From contig JAJTBK010000332.1 in NCBI GenBank assembly GCA_021286965.1, positions 1 to 10,924 of the forward strand: a stretch of 10,924 nt of DNA, in the 5' to 3' direction. Below, piece after piece: positions 1 to 7,600 of this stretch. The position numbers were made by a program, and so were the translations under genes. Under the pieces are notes generated by a model. That model saw only the letters and a program-made list of their open reading frames with translations, was not told the origin of the DNA and searched no databases. The stretch is from Comamonadaceae bacterium (GTDB lineage: Bacteria > Pseudomonadota > Gammaproteobacteria > Burkholderiales > Burkholderiaceae_C). Position 1 is the first letter of the stretch. Each line of letters opens with the position of its first letter.

Positions 1-20
1 ACCACCGACCCGATGGCAGA

Positions 21-1415
21 TTAAAAAACGCCCAGCCCCTTGAGCATCACCACCAGGATCAGCGCCGGCGTCACCCAGCGCAGCAGCACGAACAGCACCC
101 CGGCCAGGGCGCCGTTGTGCAGCTGGCCTTGGTTGGACAGCGCCCGGGCAAAGCCCTCGCGCCCCCAGGCCCAGCCCACGCACAGCGCCAGGCCGATGCC
201 GCCCACGGGCATGAGCAGGTTCGACGAGACGTAGTCCGCCCAGTCGAACACCGTGCGCCCGCCGGGCGTGAACTGTGCCAGCGTGCTGCCGCTCAGGGCG
301 CTGCCCGCGCCCAGCAGCACCAAAATCACCAGCGTGGCGATGGTGGCGTGGCTGCGGCGCAGGCCCCAGCGCTCGTGCAGGATGACCACCGGCACCTCCA
401 TGATGGAGAGCATGGCGCCGGTGGCGGCAATGGCCGTCAGGATGAAGAACGCCGCCAGCAGCACCTGCCCGCCGGGCATTTGCGCAAACACGGCGGGAAT
501 GGTGATGAACACCAGCGACGGCCCGGCCGAGGGCGCAAAGCCAAAGCTGAAGACGGCCGGAAAAATCGCCATGCCGGCGAGCAGCGACACCGACAGGTCC
601 GCCAGCATCACGCGCGTGGCCGTGGCCGGGATGTTTTGCTCTGGCGTGAAGTAGCTGCCGTAGGTCATCATCGTGCCCATGCCGATGGAGAGCTTGAAAA
701 ACGCCAGCCCCATGGCGGTGAGCACCACGGCGGGCGTGATCTTGTGCCACTCGGGCTCGAACAGAAAGCGCAGCGCTGCCCCCGTGCCCGGCAGCGTCAG
801 GCTGTAGCCGCACAGCAGCAGCAGGAGCAAAAACAGCAGCGGCATGAGTTTTTTCGTCATCGCCTCGATGCCCTTGGTCACCCCCATGAGCAGGATGGCG
901 GCAATGAAGGCCAGCACCAGCCACTGCCACAGCAGCGACTGCACCGGGTCGGCCACCAGGGCGCTGAAGGCGGCTTGCGTGCTCGCCGGGTCACTCGAAA
1001 GCAGGCGGCCCGAAAGCGCCTTGGCGACGTAGGCAAAGACCCAGGCCACGACCTCGGAGTAGAACGACAGGATCAAAAACGCCGCCGCCATGCCCGCCGC
1101 ACCGATGAGCCACCAGGGCGCGCCGCCGGGGCTGAGCTGGCGCAGCGCGGTGATGGGGTTGGCCTTGGCCTGGCGGCCGATGCTGATCTCGGCCACCATC
1201 AGCGGCAGGCCGATGAGCAGCGTGGCCAATAGGTAGACCAGCAAAAAGCCGGCGCCGCCGTTGGCGCCGGTGAGGGAAGGGAACTTCCAGATATTGCCCA
1301 GGCCCACGGCCGAGCCTAGGGTGGCGGCAAGGACGCCAAAGCCAGAGGTAAACCCAGCGCGCGCGGTGGTGTTGGCGGGGGCGCTGGTGGCGCCGGGGGA
1401 GCTTGGTTTGCTCAT
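21..1415 (-). CDS. Sodium-dependent transporter, NSS/SNF family (LeuT fold)
   Basis: An inner-membrane symporter of the neurotransmitter:sodium symporter family. Such proteins use the Na+ gradient to import amino acids or related amines; the substrate cannot be read from the sequence. From the chosen ATG it is 464 residues, a normal bacterial length. The unwound TM1 signature SAVGLGNIWKFP lies at about residues 35-46, followed by NGGAGFLLVY, an aromatic SFYSEVVAW segment in TM3 (about 117-125) and the TM6 signature FFKLSIGMGTMMTYGSYF (239-256). Hydrophobic segments run to the C-terminus, with about 11-12 helices. In-frame ATGs exist at 1439 and 1415. I chose 1415 (MSKPSS) because the eight extra residues would be encoded by a dispersed repeat; neither start has a clear Shine-Dalgarno. 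The gene follows phoD after 90 bp and may be independently transcribed. The TM8 sodium-site residues look unusual (see findings). The family assignment is firm. Confidence 0.93.
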   Translation of the reverse strand: MSKPSSPGATSAPANTTARAGFTSGFGVLAATLGSAVGLGNIWKFPSLTGANGGAGFLLVYLLATLLIGLPLMVAEISIGRQAKANPITALRQLSPGGAPWWLIGAAGMAAAFLILSFYSEVVAWVFAYVAKALSGRLLSSDPASTQAAFSALVADPVQSLLWQWLVLAFIAAILLMGVTKGIEAMTKKLMPLLFLLLLLLCGYSLTLPGTGAALRFLFEPEWHKITPAVVLTAMGLAFFKLSIGMGTMMTYGSYFTPEQNIPATATRVMLADLSVSLLAGMAIFPAVFSFGFAPSAGPSLVFITIPAVFAQMPGGQVLLAAFFILTAIAATGAMLSIMEVPVVILHERWGLRRSHATIATLVILVLLGAGSALSGSTLAQFTPGGRTVFDWADYVSSNLLMPVGGIGLALCVGWAWGREGFARALSNQGQLHNGALAGVLFVLLRWVTPALILVVMLKGLGVF

Positions 1416-1470
1416 AAATTGATAGCTGCTAGCGCGCATTGGTGTTGCGCGGGGGGCGTATTTTGCCTCA
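1414..1470. repeat. Degenerate Comamonadaceae-type short interspersed palindromic repeat
   Basis: The plus strand reads AATTGATAGCTGCTAGCGC (1417-1435), a short spacer, then a GC-rich arm ending in GTATTTTGCCTCAAG (about 1458-1472). From memory, many Comamonadaceae genomes carry dispersed intergenic copies of a short element with a TGATAGCTGCTAGCGC left arm and an imperfectly complementary right arm ending in ATTTTG. This stretch matches that layout with several changes in the right arm, so the hairpin would be imperfect. It fills much of the 90-bp gap between the phosphatase and the transporter and abuts the transporter start codon, where it may affect translation initiation or mRNA stability. 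There is only one copy in the window, so the repeat status rests on recall and not on an internal comparison. Confidence 0.5.
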
Positions 1471-1505
1471 AGGAAAAGGTACTTCAGGCGCTGTTCAGCG
1501 TTGCC

Positions 1506-3044
1506 TTAGGCGCGTACCGGCCCGGGGTGGCCGTCGGTGACGACGAACTGCGCCAGGTTGTAGGCCGGGCTGCGGGCGTCGAGCGGGTTGGCCACGGCGC
1601 GCAGCGTGGTGCGCCAGGTCTGCGGCGTGATTTCGGCCAGGCCGTAGCCGCGCTCCTCGCAGCGCGCGAGCAGCACATGCGGGTTGTGGCGGGCGATGGC
1701 GTCCACCTTGTCCTGCGTCGTGCCGCTGCGCGAGCTGATCGAGGTGCTGCAGAACTCGCTCGCCAGCAGGGCGGAGTCGGGCTGTTCGGCCTCGGCGTGC
1801 ACCTGGCAGACGTAGTTCTGGTGGATGTCGCCGCCCAGGAACACGGTGTTGCGCTGTGGGTGCTGTTGCAGGCTGGCGAGCAGGCGCGCGCGCGCCGCCG
1901 GGTAGCCATCCCAGTTGTCGGTGCTTTGCAGGCCCGAGGGGTAGTGGCGTGGCGAGAACAGGGTTTGCTGCGCCAGCACGCTCCAGCGCGCTGGCGCCTG
2001 TGCCAGCTGCGCCGCCAGCCACTGCTCTTGCGCCGGGCCGAGCAGGGTGCGTGCCCGGTCGTGCAGGCTCGGGCAATCGCTGGCGCGTACGCTGGCGGCG
2101 CCGCTGCTGCCGGGCTGGCGGCAGGCTTGCCAGTCGCGGTACTGGCGGTCGTCGAGCAGGTGGATGCGCGCCAGCTGACCCCAATCGAGGCTGCGGTACA
2201 GCTGCAGGCCGCCTTGCAGCCAGGCCGTGGCGGACAGGGGCATGTTCTCGTAGTACGCCTGGAAGGCGGCAGCGCGCTGGGGCGCAAAAGCCTGGGCGCC
2301 GTCGGGGCCGGCGCGCCCGGCGCTGCCGGCCCAGTCGTTCTCGACCTCGTGATCGTCCCAGGTCACGGCCCAGGGGCAGGCGGCGTGTGCGGCCTGCAGC
2401 AGCGGGTCGCTTTTGTACAGGGCGTAGCGGTCACGGTAGTCCTGCAGGGTGCGTGCCAGCGGCAGGTCGTGGCTGCGCGCCAGGGTGCTGCGCTCGCGCG
2501 GGCTGGCGTATTCGTAGATGTAGTCGCCCAGGAACAGCACCAGGTCGGGGGCGTCTTGCGCCGCGTGCCACCAGGCGGCGTATTGCCCGTGCTCCCAGCG
2601 CTGGCAGGAGGCGAACACCAGGCGCAGCTGCGCCGGCATGTCGGTGTGCGCCGGTGCGGTGCGCGTGCGCCCGGTGGCGCTGGTGGCGCCGCCGCAGTGA
2701 AAGCGGTAGAAGTACCAGCGCCCCGGCTGCAGGCCCTGCAGCTGCACGTGCACGCTGTGGCCCCATTCGGGTGCGGCCAGCGCCTGGCCGCGTTGCACCG
2801 GGCGGCGAAACTGCGCGTCGTGCGCCAGCTCCCAGTGCACGGTCTGCGCTGGCAGCTGTGGCTGGGCGCCGGCCAGGCGTGTCCACAGCACCAGGCTGTG
2901 GGCGCCGGGCTCGCCGCTGGCCACGCCCAGGGCAAAGGGGTCTTGCTGCCAGGGCTGGGGGTTGGCCCAGGCCCAGCGCGGCAGTTGCATGGCGCAAGCG
3001 GCCAGGGCGGCGCGCTGCAGCCAGGCGCGCCGCGCGGCGTTCAC
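1506..3044 (-). CDS. phoD: PhoD-family alkaline phosphatase / phosphodiesterase, exported
   Basis: A secreted PhoD-type metallophosphoesterase of 512 residues that releases phosphate from phosphomono- or diesters outside the cytoplasm. The N-terminus has a twin-arginine-like motif (RRAWLQ, residues 5-10), a short hydrophobic stretch and a likely signal peptidase site after AWA at 27. The PhoD N-terminal domain follows (FALGVASGEPGAHSLVLWTRL, about 38-57). The catalytic domain shows FASCQRWEHGQYAAWW with Cys147, FLGDYIYEY with Asp174 and Tyr177, TWDDHEVEND (229-237) and FLGGDIHQNY with Asp406 and His408. These are the expected metal ligands of the Fe/Ca PhoD site. The open frame continues upstream, but the best start is GTG at 3044, because it overlaps the stop of the diguanylate cyclase in a GTGA arrangement and yields a sensible signal peptide. 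There is no Shine-Dalgarno, which fits translational coupling. The family assignment is strong; the natural substrate is unknown. Confidence 0.92.
   Translation of the reverse strand: MNAARRAWLQRAALAACAMQLPRWAWANPQPWQQDPFALGVASGEPGAHSLVLWTRLAGAQPQLPAQTVHWELAHDAQFRRPVQRGQALAAPEWGHSVHVQLQGLQPGRWYFYRFHCGGATSATGRTRTAPAHTDMPAQLRLVFASCQRWEHGQYAAWWHAAQDAPDLVLFLGDYIYEYASPRERSTLARSHDLPLARTLQDYRDRYALYKSDPLLQAAHAACPWAVTWDDHEVENDWAGSAGRAGPDGAQAFAPQRAAAFQAYYENMPLSATAWLQGGLQLYRSLDWGQLARIHLLDDRQYRDWQACRQPGSSGAASVRASDCPSLHDRARTLLGPAQEQWLAAQLAQAPARWSVLAQQTLFSPRHYPSGLQSTDNWDGYPAARARLLASLQQHPQRNTVFLGGDIHQNYVCQVHAEAEQPDSALLASEFCSTSISSRSGTTQDKVDAIARHNPHVLLARCEERGYGLAEITPQTWRTTLRAVANPLDARSPAYNLAQFVVTDGHPGPVRA
3041..3044 (-). 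other. GTGA stop/start overlap coupling diguanylate cyclase and PhoD
   Basis: On the minus strand the GTG start of the phosphatase (3044-3042) and the TGA stop of the diguanylate cyclase (3043-3041) share bases in a four-base overlap. No ribosome-binding site is visible just upstream, so the phosphatase is probably translated by ribosomes that have just finished the cyclase. This decides the phosphatase start and places the two genes in one transcript. Confidence 0.8.
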
Positions 3045-4570
3045 GCCGGCACGACGCGGTTTTTGCCGGCGCGCTTGGCCAGGTACATGCCCTGGTCGGC
3101 GCGGCGGATGGCATCGGTACTGGTTTCGTCGGCGCCGAGCTGGGCCACGCCGGCACTGAAGGTGATGAGCAGCTTTTCGTTGTTCTGCAGGAAAAACCGC
3201 GTCGTCAGCTCGCGCTGCAGGCGCTGCATGGCCTGCACGCCCTGGGCCTGGGTGGTGTCGGGCAGCACGAGCACGAATTCTTCGCCGCCGTAGCGCGCCA
3301 GCATGTCCTGCGGGCGCATGACGGAGCGCGTGACCTCGGTCAGGTGCTGCAGCGCGGCGTCGCCGCTGGCGTGGCCCAGGCGGTCGTTCAGGGCCTTGAA
3401 GTTGTCGATGTCGAGCAGCGCCACGCACAGCGGCGAGCCCAGGCGGCGCGCGCGTGCCAGCTCGCGCTCCATGGTTTCATCCAGGCCCTTGCGGTTGAGG
3501 GCGCCGGTCAGTGGGTCGTGGCGTGCCAGGGCGCTGGCCTGGTCGAGTTCCTCCTGCAGGCGCGCGATCTCGGCGCGTTTTTCTTCGGCACGCGTGCGCA
3601 GGGTCTGCAGCTCTTCGTGCGCCACGCGGCTGTCGAGCGCCATGGCGCGGGTGGCGTTCATGACCTCGTGCAGCACCGGGGTGATGTCTTCGAGCCGGCT
3701 GGCCTGGCCGATCTGGTCGGCGCAGCGTTCGAGCGTGAGGTGGAATTGGTCGCTGGTGGAGCAGATGCGCGTCAGGCGCTCGATGAAGGTGGCCAGCAGC
3801 TCCTTCATTTGCTCCTGCGCTTCGTTCGAGCGGGCGCGGGCTTCGGTTTGCTTGAAGATGACGTCTTTGAGGCGCCGCTGCACGTCGTCGAGGCGGCGCA
3901 GGGTCAGCGGCGGGGTGGCGGCGGCCATCAGCGCCTCGGCCTGGCCGCGCAGCCAGTCGTCGTTCGGGCTCAGGGCGGAGATGTTCTCGAACACCAGGTG
4001 CAGCAGCGCCAGCAGGCCCAGACGGATGGCCTGCAGCTCTTCGGCGGAGAACGACAGGCGGTAGCTGAAGTTGGCCAGCAGCAGTGCCAGGGTCGAGCTG
4101 GGCGGCTGGCCGGCGCGCAGCAGCTGCGTGACCTCCAGCGCCATGTCGTGCACGCGCGGATCGTCTTCGCTCAGGATGGTGCGCAGGCTGTCGAGCAGGC
4201 GCGCCAGCTGTTCGGCCAGGTCGTCCGGCAGCACCTGCAGGGCCTCGGGTTCGGGTGGCGGCAGGGCGGTGCCGGCGGCGTGCAGGCCGAGGTTGGCGTA
4301 GCCTACGAGCACGCTCTGCAGCGCCGTCCAGTCCTGGCGGTGCACGGCGGCGCCGAATTGTTCCAGCAGGCGGATTTGCGGGGGGGTCTGTGCCGGCAGC
4401 ACGCGCATGATGGCGCGCAGCGGGCCCTCGGGAAAGCCCAGGCTGGCAGCGGGCACGCCGGCGATTTCGGCATACACCATCTGGTAATGCTCGGGCGTGG
4501 GCGCGAGCCGGCGCAGGGCCAGCTGTTTGAGGGTTTCGCGCGCGATGTCGGAGGTGGTGCGTTCTGCCAT
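3041..4570 (-). CDS. Diguanylate cyclase (GGDEF domain) with uncharacterised helical N-terminus
   Basis: A 509-residue enzyme expected to make the second messenger c-di-GMP from two GTP. The C-terminal GGDEF domain (about residues 350-505) begins with the usual ARHDPLTGALNRKG entry motif, has the metal-binding LLDIDNFKALND, and carries the active-site signature GGEEF (about 428-432). Five residues before the signature is RPQD (419-422), an intact RxxD inhibitory site, so product feedback is expected. In front of it is a predicted coiled coil (about 318-347) and roughly 300 mostly helical, soluble residues, starting MAERTTSDIARETLKQL and containing PTPEHYQMVYAEIAG, that match no sensor domain I can name. 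No membrane segments are seen, so it is probably cytoplasmic. An in-frame TTG at 4582 would add four residues; ATG 4570 is preferred, although no clear Shine-Dalgarno supports either. The gene lies just beyond the terminator of the chemosensory operon and overlaps the phosphatase gene downstream. Confidence 0.92.
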   Translation of the reverse strand: MAERTTSDIARETLKQLALRRLAPTPEHYQMVYAEIAGVPAASLGFPEGPLRAIMRVLPAQTPPQIRLLEQFGAAVHRQDWTALQSVLVGYANLGLHAAGTALPPPEPEALQVLPDDLAEQLARLLDSLRTILSEDDPRVHDMALEVTQLLRAGQPPSSTLALLLANFSYRLSFSAEELQAIRLGLLALLHLVFENISALSPNDDWLRGQAEALMAAATPPLTLRRLDDVQRRLKDVIFKQTEARARSNEAQEQMKELLATFIERLTRICSTSDQFHLTLERCADQIGQASRLEDITPVLHEVMNATRAMALDSRVAHEELQTLRTRAEEKRAEIARLQEELDQASALARHDPLTGALNRKGLDETMERELARARRLGSPLCVALLDIDNFKALNDRLGHASGDAALQHLTEVTRSVMRPQDMLARYGGEEFVLVLPDTTQAQGVQAMQRLQRELTTRFFLQNNEKLLITFSAGVAQLGADETSTDAIRRADQGMYLAKRAGKNRVVPA

Positions 4571-4619
4571 AGGCCATGCCAAGCGGTAGCGTTGGACGGC
4601 TGCGAGTGTGACAGAAGAA

Positions 4620-4659
4620 AACCCCGCACACGTTCTCGGGGCAGCACGTGCGCGGGGTT
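4620..4659 (-). terminator. Rho-independent terminator of the chemosensory operon
   Basis: A 14-bp stem is formed by 4620-4633 (AACCCCGCACACGT) and 4646-4659 (ACGTGCGCGGGGTT), perfect except for one G-U wobble, around a 12-base loop. On the minus strand the stem is followed by TTTCTTCTGT, a T-rich tail, and the stem begins 20 bp after the kinase stop codon at 4680. A T-rich run also follows on the plus strand (GTTGTTTTTGT), so it could act in both directions, but no plus-strand gene reads into it. It separates the pil-chp-like operon from the diguanylate cyclase/phosphatase unit. Confidence 0.85.
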
Positions 4660-4679
4660 GTTGTTTTTGTGCCGTTGGG

Positions 4680-7600
4680 TCAGGCGGCCTGGGGCTGCAG
4701 CAGGGTGTGCAGGGTGTTGAGCAGTTCCTCCTCGGCGTAGGGCTTGGTCAGGAAGCAGTCCACGCCCGCGCGCAGGGCCAGGGCGCGGTGTTTCTCGGTG
4801 TGGCGCGAGGTGATCATGACAATGGGCGTGTGGCGCGTGGGGTCGTGCTGGCGCAGGGCAGCAGCCAGTTCGAGTCCGTTCATGCGCGGCATTTCCAGGT
4901 CGGCCACGACCAGCTGCGGGCAGCGGCGCTGGGCCAGGCCCAGGGCTTCGACGCCGTCGCGTGCGGCCACGACTTCAAAGCCGGCATCCTGCAGCAGCTG
5001 TTCCATGGTGCGGCGTACGCTGACCGAGTCGTCCACCACCAGGCACAGGGGCAGGGCGTTGCTGGTGGCGCTGCCCTGGGGGGCGGCCGGGGCGCCGTCG
5101 GCGTGCCAGGCGCGCAGCAGGTCGGGCAGATCGAGCACCGGGGCCACGGCGCCATCGCCGAGGATGGTGCTGCCGTCGATCCCGAGGTGGGGTGGCAGCA
5201 GCGGGTGCAGGGGCTTGACGACGACGTTGCGTGCATCGTTCAGCTCGGGCACGAGCACCGCCGTGCGCTGGCGCTGCGCGTCGCGCACCACCATCACGGC
5301 TTGCACGCCGCCGGCCTGCTGCAGTGTCTGGGCCGGCAGGGACAGCAGCTGCTCCAGGTGCAGGGCGGGCAGCGTTTCGCCTTGCAGCGGGTACTGCAGC
5401 GCTGCGCCGTCCGGGGACGGCAGCAGGCCGTCGGCGGGCAGGATGTGTTCCACGCCGCGTACCGACAGTGCCAGCACGTGCTGCGCCGAGCGGCTGACCA
5501 TGACCTGGGTGGCGCTCAGCTGCAGCGGGAATTGCATCTCGAAGCAGCAGCCTTGGCCGGGGGTGGACTGGATGTCGAGCGTGCCGCGCAGCTCGGCCAC
5601 TGCACGCTGCACCAAGTCCATGCCCAGCCCTCGGCCGGAGAGCATGGTGGCGGTGCTGCGGGTGGAAAAGCCCGGGTGCAGGATCAGGCGCAGGGTTTGC
5701 GCATCGCTCAGAACGGTGTCGGCGTCGATCAGGCCCTGGGCCAGCGCCTGGTGGCGGATGGCCGCGCGATCGAGCCCCTGGCCGTCGTCTTCGCAGCGCA
5801 GCACGATGTGCGCGCCGCTGCTGGCAAAGTGCAGCCGGATGGTGCCGTGCTCCGGCTTGCCCCGCTGCTGGCGGGTGGCGGCGTCTTCGATGCCGTGATC
5901 GACGGCGTTGCGCAGCAGGTGCATCAGCGGGTCGAGCACCTGCTGCAGCCATTGGGTATCGACCAGGGTCTGGGCCCCGTCGAGCTGCAGTTGCACGGGC
6001 TTGCCGCCCATGCGCGCGGCCTGGCGCACGGTGCGCTGGATGCGGGGTGCGACCGAGGCCACCTCGACCATGCGCGCGCGCAGGATCTGGCGCTGCAGCT
6101 CCAGGCCCAGGCGCTCTTTGTGCGCCAGCAGCTCGCGCAGCTGTGCCGTCGTTTGCTCCAGGGTGCGCGCCACTTCGCGCTGGTCGGAGTCGGACTCGAC
6201 GATGCGCCGCGACAGCATGTGCAGCTCGTTGTATTGGTCCATTTCCAGGGCATCGAGCGCGCCTTGCACGCCGCCGCGCATCCCGGCGCCGCGCACGTCC
6301 ACCAGCTGCTCCAGGTCTTGCGCCCATTGGCTGAACTGGCGTGTGCCGCTGCGCAGGGTGTGCATCTCCTGGCCCAGCTGGGCGATGCGGTCTTGTACTT
6401 GCGACAGCAAGATGGACGATTCCCCCGCCAGCTGCAGCAGCGCATCGACCAGGGCCGCTGGCACGCGCAGCATGGCCTGGGGCTCTTCGGCGTCGTTCGG
6501 GGTGCTGGCCGGGGGCTGGGTGGGGGCGGGCGTGGGCGCGACGGTGGCGGGCGCATCGTCCTCGGGCAGGCCCTGGGTGTCGATGCGCTGTGCCCAGTCG
6601 AGCACCTGCTGGTACAGCGGCAGGCATTCGGCCGGTGCCGGGGCGCCGGCGAGCACGGCCTCGCCCATGGCTTCGAGGGCGTCGGCCGCTTCCAGCAGCA
6701 GTGCACGCAGCGCCGTCGGCGGTTGGCGCTGTGCGCGTTCCAGGGCGACGAGGATGTCTTCGAGCGCGTGCGTCAGGTGGGCAATGCCGGCAATGCCGAC
6801 GGTGTTGCTCGCACCCTTGAGGGTGTGGGCCACGCGCCGTGCGTCCTCCAGGTCGCTGGGCGTGCCGCCCTCGGCCAGGCGCTGCGCCAGGGCCGTGAAG
6901 GCCTGCGCGTGCTGCGGCAGTTCGAGCAGCAGGCTGTCGAGCACGGCGCGATCGACGTCGCTGGGTATCGTCAGGTCGAGGTCTGCGGCGGCTGCCTGCA
7001 GTGGGCGGTTGTGGTTCGGGCGCACGCCCACCAGTTCCACCTGCGTCAGGGCTGCCGTCCAGGCCGAGTCTTCGGCCGGTGGCGCTGGCAGCGGCCAGTG
7101 GGCGTTGCCCCGCAGCCAGGCCAGGGGTTGGGCACCGTCCGGGGCGCAGGGGTCGGCCAGGTGGTCGATGACCTGCAGTGGCCAGTGCCGCAGCAGTTCG
7201 ATGCGTTCAGGCGTGAGCGCCGCCTCGCCCTGGTGCAGGGCGTTGGCGTTGGCCTGCACGCCGCGCAGCCAGGCGTGCAGCGCCGGCAGGCCGACGGCGT
7301 CCACGGCGTCGGCGAGAAAGCCCAGTTGCTCGGTGTACATGGCCAGGGCCTGGGCCTCCAGGGCACCGCTGGAAATTTCGTGTGGCAGGGCCGAAAGGGC
7401 CTCGCACAGCACGTCCAGCTCCTCGCGTGCCACCAGGGCCGGGGTTGTGACCACGGGCGGTGGGCCCCAGGTGGTGGCGGCCACGGCAGCAGCCGGCAGG
7501 ATCGCAGTGGCATCTTCCGCCGGCGTGGCTTCGAGGGCGAAGGCGGCAGCATCTTCGTGCAGGCGCTCCTGTACCACCTGGCCGAAGAAGTCAGGCAGCT

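Noticed and set aside
1416..1505. Rho-independent terminator after the phosphatase gene
   Set aside because: The only inverted-repeat-like structure is the degenerate dispersed repeat. Its arms pair poorly and no T-run follows on the minus strand.
3045..3428. Upstream extension of the phosphatase frame to 3428
   Set aside because: The added residues are Arg/Ala/His-rich shadow sequence inside the cyclase gene and would bury the signal peptide. The GTG at 3044 gives a proper leader.
4571..4619. Promoter for the diguanylate cyclase gene
   Set aside because: Some promoter is likely after a terminator, but I found no convincing -35/-10 pair or sigma-54 element here, so none is annotated.
1419..4720. 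Overlapping long plus-strand frames (1419-3293 and 1856-4720) opposite the phosphatase and cyclase genes
   Set aside because: The translations are low-complexity Ala/Arg/Gly-rich sequence without motifs. The minus-strand genes explain the region fully.
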